Assembly: GCA_030826005.1 (NCBI GenBank)
Contig: JAPJOW010000269.1
Coordinates: 1 to 5,164 of the forward strand
DNA length: 5,164 nt
Origin: Aliterella sp. RAGGC_92
Lineage (GTDB): Bacteria; Cyanobacteriota; Cyanobacteriia; Cyanobacteriales; Chroococcidiopsidaceae
Direction: 5' to 3'
The notes beneath the pieces were generated by a model. The model saw only the letters and a program-made list of their open reading frames with translations. It did not search any database and had not been told where the DNA came from. Positions 1 to 3,839 of this stretch are shown here, one piece after another. Every line of letters begins with the position of its first letter. The stretch's first letter is position 1. A program made the position numbers and the translations under genes.

Positions 1-121
1 AAGGCTCGTAGTAGTTGGTAAAACTCTGGGGAAAGTAAGGAATATATTGTTCAACCAGCTTACTTTTGCCACCAGCCCATTTTAAAAAAGGACGATAAGG
101 GGGAGAACTTACTTGCAGCAT
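1..121 (-). CDS. dam: Dam-type DNA adenine methylase, N-terminal fragment cut by window edge
   Basis: This gene starts at 121 and runs leftward out of the window, so only 40 codons are visible. They read MLQVSSPPYRP, then FLKWAGGKSKL at residues 12-22, and end in NYYEP. The FLKWAGGK block is the SAM-binding motif I at the N-terminus of the D12 class (Dam, DpnM and relatives) of N6-adenine methyltransferases. In that family a second-strand-like YYEPF segment leads into a glycine-rich turn, and the catalytic DPPY box lies much later, here outside the window. The start is well fixed: a TAA codon directly precedes the ATG in frame, with a TAG two codons further up. Only a weak ribosome site (TAGG) precedes it. 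The gene is divergent from ycf33. Dam-type enzymes usually methylate adenine in GATC; that specificity is inferred from the family. Whether it is a solitary methylase or part of a restriction system depends on sequence to the left. Confidence 0.88.
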   Translation of the reverse strand, partial: MLQVSSPPYRPFLKWAGGKSKLVEQYIPYFPQSFTNYYEP

Positions 122-205
122 TTAAACCTACTAAGAACCTTGATTATTATCGCTGAACGAAGCTGAAGTATTGCTCAACTTCTCTTTATCGTTATAACTG
201 GTGAG

Positions 206-227
206 GTTGGTTGTTTTAACAATCAAC
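206..227. repeat. 22-base near-perfect palindrome, candidate operator
   Basis: The left arm GTTGGTTGTT (206-215) pairs with the right arm AACAATCAAC (218-227) over ten positions, nine Watson-Crick and one G-T, around a two-base centre. The loop is too short for a tight RNA hairpin without opening inner pairs, so a protein-binding dyad in DNA is at least as likely as an RNA structure. It lies in the gap between two divergent genes. No known regulator motif was recognised. Confidence 0.4.
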
Positions 228-230
228 ACC

Positions 231-293
231 ATTCTCTTACAAAGTTTGATAGACGGATGAACCGCCCTATCAACTTTGCGTTTAAAAGAGAAT
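231..293. repeat. 63-base imperfect dyad (long stem-loop)
   Basis: Three nested arm pairs share one centre. The outer arms are ATTCTCTT (231-238) and AAGAGAAT (286-293). The middle arms are CAAAGTTTGATAG (240-252) and CTATCAACTTTG (267-278), complementary except for one bulged T. The inner arms are CGG (254-256) and CCG (262-264) around a five-base loop. One unpaired base on the left and seven on the right separate the outer from the middle arms. As RNA this would be a long stem-loop. As DNA it overlaps a possible -35 box for ycf33. It could be a regulatory leader, a small RNA or a relic of a miniature repeat element; no target-site duplication is visible at its ends. Confidence 0.5.
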
Positions 294-302
294 TGCTATA
301 GT
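276..302 (+). promoter_or_regulatory. Possible promoter for ycf33-rbfA-GH3
   Basis: A -10-like box TATAGT (297-302) lies 29 bases before the ycf33 start codon. The best -35-like box is TTGCGT (276-281), giving a spacer of only 15 bases, which is short. The right arms of the large dyad at 231-293 cover the -35 box and much of the spacer, so a protein bound there could affect transcription. This is the only promoter-like pair I find directly upstream of the gene. The match is weak. Confidence 0.27.
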
Positions 303-331
303 AAAATATTGAAAAAACCTTATAAAAAGAT

Positions 332-538
332 ATGTTTGACGGATTTTGGGACAATGTTTCGCGTTACCCGCGCTACTTAGTGACAATTATCTTAGGTATA
401 GCTATAAACACCTTTGCACCTCTAGCACCTTTATTTAAACGTCCTGCTAGTGCGATCGCTCTTATTAGCTTACTATTTGGCGTAATTGTTTTTACTGTAT
501 TTACTCTCCGCGCCATGCTGGGTTTAGGTACGGTATAG
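332..538 (+). CDS. ycf33: Ycf33/DUF751 family small membrane protein
   Basis: This protein of 68 residues belongs to the DUF751/Ycf33 family, found in cyanobacteria and in some algal plastid genomes; its function is not established. The family opening is present: FWDNVSRYPRYL at residues 5-16, followed by two hydrophobic stretches at roughly 14-34 and 39-60 that should each cross a membrane. The short linker carries KRP (36-38). Full length for the family is about this size. The start is secure because an in-frame TAA sits at 323-325 and no other start lies between. The ribosome site is poor (AAAAAG). It is 44 bases upstream of rbfA on the same strand and probably co-transcribed with it. A thylakoid or plasma-membrane location is inferred from the hydrophobic segments and from the plastid homologues. 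Confidence 0.88.
   Translation: MFDGFWDNVSRYPRYLVTIILGIAINTFAPLAPLFKRPASAIALISLLFGVIVFTVFTLRAMLGLGTV
452..459. repeat. HIP1 octamer, first of nine copies
   Basis: GCGATCGC is the highly iterated palindrome 1 of cyanobacteria. Copies in this window start at 452, 1732, 1894, 2327, 2653, 3145, 3669, 4714 and 5072. Seven lie inside coding sequence and two in intergenic DNA. A given octamer would be expected about 0.08 times in a random sequence of this length with even base composition. Each copy contains GATC, the usual site of Dam-type methylases. Confidence 0.95.
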
Positions 539-582
539 ACTAAATTTGAATAATACAACCACAATCGAGAGTTAAAATAACT

Positions 583-1002
583 ATGGCTACAAACCGTCGC
601 GTTTCTCGCGTTGCCGAATTAATTAAACGCGAGGTTAGCCAAATGCTTATCCACGATATCAAAGATGACCGTGTAGGCGCAGGTTTAGTCAGCGTCACCG
701 ATGTCGTAGTATCGGGAGATTTGCAACACGCCAAAATTTTTGTCAGCGTCTACGGCAGTGAAGAAGCAAAATTAGAAACAATGGCAGGTCTAAAATCTGC
801 TACAGGCTTCGTGCGTAGCGAATTAGGGCAAAGAGTACGGCTGCGTCGCACTCCAGAAGTTATCTTTCAAGAAGATCCCTCAATCGAACGGGGAACTAAA
901 GTATTGTCGTTACTTAACCAACTAAACCACGATCGCCCCGCCGATGAAAATTTAGATGTAGATGATTATGAAGACGAATACTTAGACGACGAGGAAAAAT
1001 AA
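583..1002 (+). CDS. rbfA: 30S ribosome-binding factor RbfA
   Basis: RbfA is a cytoplasmic maturation factor that binds the immature 30S subunit, acts in late 16S rRNA processing and is needed for growth in the cold. The 139 residues show the single type II KH-like fold of the family. The N-terminal helix RVSRVAELIKREVSQML is at residues 6-22. The strand region GLVSVTDVVVSGDLQHAKIFVSV spans 34-56. The helix-kink-helix carries the A-T-G interruption at 73-75. The closing segment RTPEVIF is at 89-95. Beyond about residue 120 comes a tail with 12 acidic residues out of 19, likely disordered. The start is supported by GAGAG 11 bases upstream and by an in-frame TGA at 547-549. It sits between ycf33 and the GH3 gene with gaps of 44 and 48 bases and no visible terminator, so the three probably form one transcript. 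Confidence 0.96.
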   Translation: MATNRRVSRVAELIKREVSQMLIHDIKDDRVGAGLVSVTDVVVSGDLQHAKIFVSVYGSEEAKLETMAGLKSATGFVRSELGQRVRLRRTPEVIFQEDPSIERGTKVLSLLNQLNHDRPADENLDVDDYEDEYLDDEEK

Positions 1003-1050
1003 GTTTTGCAGTAAAATACCTGAGTTTGATTATTTAGGTAAGTTTCAATT

Positions 1051-2622
1051 ATGACTGCATCCTTGCCGGATATAGACACGCTCACCTTAACAGAACTTGT
1101 CGCCCAAATGGTTGTAGTTCGTACTTGCGGCTACTTGTTCGATCATCAAATTCCTTATCCAGATTGGGAAGCAACTAATTCAACCATGCAGCGCTTGGTT
1201 GAATTGGGTATTGGAGGAGTAATTTTTTTAGGCGGGAGTGCGGCAGAATTAGCTTTAAGAACCCAGCAAATGCAAGCTTGGGCAAAAATTCCGCTACTAA
1301 TTGCGGCGGATATAGAAGAAGGAGTTGGGCAAAGATTCCCCGGTGCTACTTGGTTTGCGCCGCCTATGGCAATTAGTCAAATTGCTAAAACAAGTCCCCA
1401 ACTTGCAGCGCAATACGCCGAACAAATGGGCGCTATTACCGCCGCCGAAGCTTTAGCAATAGGTATTAATTGGATACTTGCGCCCGTAGTTGATGTCAAC
1501 AACAACTCCGATAACCCTGTAATTAACGTCCGCGCTTTTGGCGAAACTCCTGCCGTTGTAAGCCCTTTAGCCAATGCTTTTATTAAAGGGGCAAAAGCTT
1601 ACCCCGTACTTACCGCCGTCAAACATTTTCCTGGTCATGGCGATACTACCACCGATTCTCACGTCGATTTACCCGTTATTCCTCATTCCCCCAGCCGCCT
1701 TGCAGAAATTGAATTAGCGCCCTTTACCAGCGCGATCGCCTTGGGAGTAGATGCGGTGATGAGCGCCCACCTACTTATAGAGTGTTGGGACGCACAGTAC
1801 CCAGCAACCTTGTCTAAGCCAATCCTAACTGGGCAACTGCGAAACAAAATGGGCTTTACGGGCTTAATTGTCACCGATGCTTTAATGATGGATGCGATCG
1901 CTAAACGCTACGGAATTAATGAGTCTCCCGTTTTAGCGGTGGAAGCTGGGGCGGATATTTTACTAATGCCCTCCGACCCCGAAGGGGCTATTAATGCGGT
2001 GTGTGAGGCGGTCAAGAAGGGGCGAATTTCTAAGCAAAGGATACAAGAGTCAGTAGAACGAATTTGGCACGCCAAGCGCCAGGTAGAAGGGATAAAAATA
2101 GATGTAAGCAAAATTGCTATTGAACTAGCTACACCGGAAGCTTTAGAAACGGTTAATCAAATCTTGCAATATTCCCAAGTAGTTAGTGGGAAACTCCCCT
2201 TACCCCAAACTCTCAACGGGCGTAACTTGATTGTGGTAGACAATTTACTTGGTAGCGGTAAATTTTTGACAGAGCAAAGTCCCGCCATCTCCTTACCTAA
2301 ATCTTTTGGTTATACTACGATGCTATGCGATCGCCATACACCATTTGACCCTACTCTAGAAACTAATAATTTACCCACCTTGCTGCAACTATTTATTCGC
2401 GGTAATCCTTTTCGCGGTAGCTCTGGCTTAACACAAATAGGTATTGATTGGTTTAAGAAATTATTAAGCTCTGGCAACTTGCAAGCTTTATTAGTATACG
2501 GCAGTCCTTATATTCTCGACCAGCTTGCGCCAGCAATAAGTTCTGAGATTCCTTGCATATTTTCTTACGGACAAATGCCTCAAGCACAAGATGTTGCTCT
2601 GCACGTCTTATTTAGTAAATAA
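1051..2622 (+). CDS. nagZ: Family 3 glycoside hydrolase, NagZ-like beta-N-acetylhexosaminidase
   Basis: This protein has 523 residues and matches glycoside hydrolase family 3. The TIM-barrel domain covers about residues 1-345. The NagZ signature KHFPGHGDTTTDSH is at 191-204; in characterised NagZ enzymes the Asp and His of the final D-S-H (here D202, H204) form the acid/base dyad. The expected nucleophile is D276 in VTDALMM. Such enzymes remove N-acetylglucosamine from muropeptides in peptidoglycan recycling. A second domain, about 350-523, resembles the alpha/beta domain of longer GH3 proteins and includes ALLVYGSPYILD at 479-490. It is longer than E. coli NagZ (341 residues). The N-terminus is not a signal peptide, so action in the cytoplasm is inferred. 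An in-frame TAA at 1039-1041 limits the start to 1051; the ribosome site is weak. The symbol rests on the active-site motif; substrate is not proven. Confidence 0.9.
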   Translation: MTASLPDIDTLTLTELVAQMVVVRTCGYLFDHQIPYPDWEATNSTMQRLVELGIGGVIFLGGSAAELALRTQQMQAWAKIPLLIAADIEEGVGQRFPGATWFAPPMAISQIAKTSPQLAAQYAEQMGAITAAEALAIGINWILAPVVDVNNNSDNPVINVRAFGETPAVVSPLANAFIKGAKAYPVLTAVKHFPGHGDTTTDSHVDLPVIPHSPSRLAEIELAPFTSAIALGVDAVMSAHLLIECWDAQYPATLSKPILTGQLRNKMGFTGLIVTDALMMDAIAKRYGINESPVLAVEAGADILLMPSDPEGAINAVCEAVKKGRISKQRIQESVERIWHAKRQVEGIKIDVSKIAIELATPEALETVNQILQYSQVVSGKLPLPQTLNGRNLIVVDNLLGSGKFLTEQSPAISLPKSFGYTTMLCDRHTPFDPTLETNNLPTLLQLFIRGNPFRGSSGLTQIGIDWFKKLLSSGNLQALLVYGSPYILDQLAPAISSEIPCIFSYGQMPQAQDVALHVLFSK

Positions 2623-2630
2623 CTTTTTTC
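2608..2630 (+). terminator. Weak AU-only terminator overlapping the GH3 stop codon
   Basis: TTATTT (2608-2613) and AAATAA (2617-2622) form a perfect six-base stem with a three-base loop, and are followed at once by C and six T. The right arm contains the GH3 stop codon. The shape is that of an intrinsic terminator, but all pairs are A-U, so the stem would be weak and the call is tentative. It would end the ycf33-rbfA-GH3 transcript. Confidence 0.3.
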
Positions 2631-2652
2631 TATCTCAAGACGTATTTTGCGA

Positions 2653-2660
2653 GCGATCGC
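2653..2660. repeat. HIP1 octamer in intergenic DNA
   Basis: GCGATCGC, within the perfect ten-base palindrome AGCGATCGCT (2652-2661), lies 31 bases past the GH3 stop. It is one of two copies in the window outside a coding sequence. Confidence 0.95.
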
Positions 2661-2684
2661 TAAGTTAATAATGAGGTAACAAGC

Positions 2685-2706
2685 TGGCTAAACGAGCCAT
2701 TATTTG
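2685..2706 (+). terminator. Small hairpin with short T-rich tail
   Basis: TGGCT (2685-2689) pairs with AGCCA (2695-2699) around a five-base loop, and the sequence TTATTT follows. The stem is only five bases and the tail is not a pure T-run. It could be a back-up terminator for the upstream operon. Confidence 0.25.
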
Positions 2707-2784
2707 GGCTAAAGCATTGCTAAATCAACAATAAATAGATGTAATTACAGCTATAACCACAAATAATTTTTAGTGGAGTTTGTC

Positions 2785-2825
2785 AACAATTGCTGATTTT
2801 TGCAATATATATTAATATAATTGTT
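2785..2825. promoter_or_regulatory. AT-rich dyad containing an exact TATAAT box
   Basis: Seven-base arms AACAATT (2785-2791) and AATTGTT (2819-2825) are perfectly complementary. A second, overlapping pair, ATTGC (2789-2793) and GCAAT (2802-2806), lies inside. The plus-strand sequence TATAAT at 2816-2821 equals the consensus -10 box. The nearest -35-like sequence, TTGCTG (2790-2795), gives a 20-base spacer, which is too long. If used, the transcript would carry about 130 bases of leader before DUF4327. Confidence 0.3.
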
Positions 2826-2903
2826 AAAGCCGTAGCGCCACAATGAAAACAATTCAGTATAGTGAACTACAAAACAGTGGCTACTGAGGCTGATCTTAGT
2901 AAT

Positions 2904-2941
2904 ATTTGTTAGCCTGGTGAGCGTTCTCGCAATAAACAAAT
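2904..2941 (+). promoter_or_regulatory. Leader hairpin upstream of DUF4327
   Basis: ATTTGTT (2904-2910) and AACAAAT (2935-2941) are perfectly complementary seven-base arms. Between them lies a small inner hairpin, GCG-TTCT-CGC (2921-2930), or alternatively GAG-CGTT-CTC (2919-2928). The structure ends 19 bases before the DUF4327 start codon, just upstream of the AGG that may serve as its ribosome site. It may shape translation of that gene; this is an inference from position. Confidence 0.35.
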
Positions 2942-2960
2942 GAGTGATTAGGTCAAAACC

Positions 2961-3194
2961 ATGAGTGTGAATACGTTGCCATCAATTCGATATTCTTTGA
3001 ATGTAATTAAAGATGAAGCACGTCAATTAGTAGAAAAAGGGGTAATTAGCAGACAGCAGCCAATCTACACTTTGTGCCAGTACATTCCACCAAGGGAATG
3101 GGTTTGTGTAGAGTGCGAACTAGAGAAATGCGACTTTTTACTGCGCGATCGCATCGGCGACTTAATCGGTCGGGAACAATGGGACAACGACTAA
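2961..3194 (+). CDS. DUF4327 family protein
   Basis: This 77-residue protein matches the cyanobacterial DUF4327 family, whose function is unknown. Family features visible are an N-terminal YSLNVIKDEARQLVEKG at residues 11-27, SRQQPIYTLCQYIPPREW at 30-47, and a charged end with FLLRDRIGDLIGRE at 59-72. There is no signal peptide and no membrane segment, so it should be cytoplasmic. Four cysteines occur at 39, 49, 52 and 57; C49 and C52 form a CxxC pair. The start at 2961 is supported by an in-frame TAG at 2949-2951 and by AGG about ten bases upstream. It stands alone: a 338-base gap separates it from GH3 and the next gene is convergent. A HIP1 octamer lies within it at 3145-3152. Confidence 0.9.
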   Translation: MSVNTLPSIRYSLNVIKDEARQLVEKGVISRQQPIYTLCQYIPPREWVCVECELEKCDFLLRDRIGDLIGREQWDND

Positions 3195-3209
3195 TTTTTG
3201 GGTGTAAAG

Positions 3210-3227
3210 TAGCAACAAGCGTTGCTA
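3210..3227. terminator. Perfect 7-base hairpin after DUF4327
   Basis: TAGCAAC (3210-3216) and GTTGCTA (3221-3227) pair perfectly around the four-base loop AAGC. It begins 16 bases after the DUF4327 stop codon. No T-run follows, so it is not a classical intrinsic terminator. Its position between convergent genes fits a transcript-end stabilising or terminating structure. Confidence 0.42.
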
Positions 3228-3237
3228 AATGCCAAAT

Positions 3238-3257
3238 GCTAACTGCTATCAGTTAGC
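3238..3257. terminator. Perfect 8-base hairpin, second of a tandem pair
   Basis: GCTAACTG (3238-3245) and CAGTTAGC (3250-3257) pair perfectly around the loop CTAT, and one further T-G pair can extend the stem. It lies ten bases after the previous hairpin. Neither strand shows a T-run next to it. It could act as a terminator or stabiliser for either convergent gene. Confidence 0.45.
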
Positions 3258-3325
3258 GGAGTTTGGGTAGAGAGAGGAAATACTACAACGCAAAGTAGTT
3301 TAGTTAAAAAGATTGATGCACAAAT

Positions 3326-3365
3326 CGGTTAACCGTAACAGTTAGAGTTTAGTAGACGGTTAAAC
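3326..3365. repeat. Palindrome CGGTTAACCG and overlapping inverted repeats
   Basis: CGGTTAACCG (3326-3335) is a perfect ten-base palindrome. TTAACCGT (3329-3336) also pairs perfectly with ACGGTTAA (3356-3363), so two exclusive foldings are possible. A smaller pair, GTTTA (3347-3351) and TAAAC (3361-3365), lies within. The region is downstream of the minus-strand gene at 3416-3763 and could form its 3' end structure. Confidence 0.35.
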
Positions 3366-3390
3366 AGAAATCGCTACAAGCTACTAACTG
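3339..3390. repeat. Inverted copies of heptamer CAGTTAG / CTAACTG
   Basis: CAGTTAG at 3339-3345 and its complement CTAACTG at 3384-3390 flank 38 bases. The same heptamer pair forms the hairpin at 3239-3256, giving four copies in about 150 bases. The outer pair could close a larger structured region between the two convergent genes. Confidence 0.4.
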
Positions 3391-3415
3391 AAAAGTTTTA
3401 CAATTACTGAATAAT

Positions 3416-3763
3416 TTACCCCACCTGTTCCAAATACTGGTTAAGGTCTTCAATTACGCGGGTTAGTTCTGCTTCGGTAGTCAGACGAATATGCTCATCA
3501 CGCAAGGTAATTAGGACTTTAGCAGCAAAGGGAGTAGCCCAAATATTGGGGTTGCAGAAAACTTCAAAAAATACATTTCCCGTGTAGCGGTATTCTAGCG
3601 GCGGTTGCGGTTTTGTTTTAGTGCCGGGAGTTTTCACCCCCGCAGCTTTAATATTAGCCATCAATTGGGCGATCGCACTTTGCATTTCGCGCGCGGATTC
3701 GGGGGAGAAACTAAAAGATACCGAACCTTCAACTAAATTGAGAGTTAAATTATTTGCAGACAT
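3416..3763 (-). CDS. Hypothetical protein, 115 residues
   Basis: I do not recognise a named family; it looks like a conserved cyanobacterial protein of unknown function. There is no signal peptide or membrane segment. Residues 1-21 look beta-strand-rich (LTLNLVEGSVSFSFSP at 6-21), 22-40 form a likely helix (ESAREMQSAIAQLMANIKA), 43-56 are a Pro/Lys/Thr-rich linker, 58-91 look mixed (YRYTGNVFFEVFC at 58-70, then AAKVLITLRDEH at 80-91), and 97-113 are a likely amphipathic helix ending LNQYLEQ. The start is well defined: an in-frame TAG lies at 3776-3778 and ATG 3763 is the first start after it. No Shine-Dalgarno sequence is visible. It follows the aminotransferase gene on the same strand by 76 bases, but a perfect inverted repeat in between may separate their expression. 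It has a HIP1 octamer at 3669-3676, like its neighbours, so it does not look foreign. Confidence 0.75.
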   Translation of the reverse strand: MSANNLTLNLVEGSVSFSFSPESAREMQSAIAQLMANIKAAGVKTPGTKTKPQPPLEYRYTGNVFFEVFCNPNIWATPFAAKVLITLRDEHIRLTTEAELTRVIEDLNQYLEQVG

Positions 3764-3766
3764 AAA

Positions 3767-3807
3767 GCCAGGTAACTAAATTAGGTTTTTAACTCATGTT
3801 ACCTGGC
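3767..3807 (-). promoter_or_regulatory. Perfect 10-base inverted repeat at the start of the 115-residue gene
   Basis: GCCAGGTAAC (3767-3776) and GTTACCTGGC (3798-3807) are perfectly complementary, with 21 bases between. Read on the minus strand, the stem ends three bases (TTT) before the start codon of the 3416-3763 gene and begins 32 bases after the aminotransferase stop. It could be a terminator of the aminotransferase transcript with a minimal T-tail, a translational block covering the ribosome-binding region of the downstream gene, or a DNA operator. The sequence cannot decide between these. Confidence 0.6.
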
Positions 3808-3839
3808 AGGGGACACAATACCGCCTATTTCCAACTATC

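Larger units (their letters stand above)
122..331. other. Divergent intergenic region with palindromes
   Basis: This 210-base non-coding gap separates the leftward methylase gene from the rightward ycf33 gene. It must hold the promoters or leaders of both. It contains a short perfect palindrome GTTATAAC (191-198), a 22-base near-palindrome (206-227) and a 63-base imperfect dyad (231-293), both listed separately. The TATAAC on the minus strand within 191-198 could serve as a -10 box for the methylase gene, but no good -35 box stands 16-18 bases upstream of it. No additional open reading frame or RNA gene was recognised. Confidence 0.6.
2623..2960. other. 338-base intergenic region between GH3 and DUF4327
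   Basis: No convincing gene lies here. Contents in order: a T-run after the GH3 stop; a HIP1 octamer at 2653-2660 in a ten-base palindrome AGCGATCGCT; a small hairpin TGGCT/AGCCA (2685-2699) followed by TTATTT, a second weak terminator candidate; an AT-rich dyad with arms AACAATT (2785-2791) and AATTGTT (2819-2825); an exact TATAAT (2816-2821); a 14-codon reading frame from ATG 2843 (MKTIQYSELQNSGY, stop TGA) with no ribosome site; and a hairpin at 2904-2941 close to the DUF4327 start. The size suggests a long leader or a lost gene, but I cannot distinguish these. Confidence 0.6.

Noticed and set aside
373..564. Minus-strand reading frame opposite ycf33
   Set aside because: It is antisense to a clear Ycf33 protein, has no family features and spans the ycf33-rbfA gap without a ribosome site.
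2751..2939. Minus-strand reading frame of 62 codons in the GH3-DUF4327 gap
   Set aside because: It is low-complexity, rich in Asn, Thr and Leu from AT-rich DNA, has no recognisable motif and runs through the dyads that look regulatory.
2623..2960. tRNA or other structured RNA gene in the largest gap
   Set aside because: No cloverleaf, T-loop motif or CCA-end pattern was seen; the inverted repeats are short and separate.
3074..3256. Plus-strand reading frame overlapping DUF4327
   Set aside because: It lies mostly within DUF4327 in another frame and ends in the hairpin; the DUF4327 frame matches a known family.
3195..3415. CRISPR-like array
   Set aside because: The repeated unit is only seven bases, in inverted orientation and unevenly spaced.
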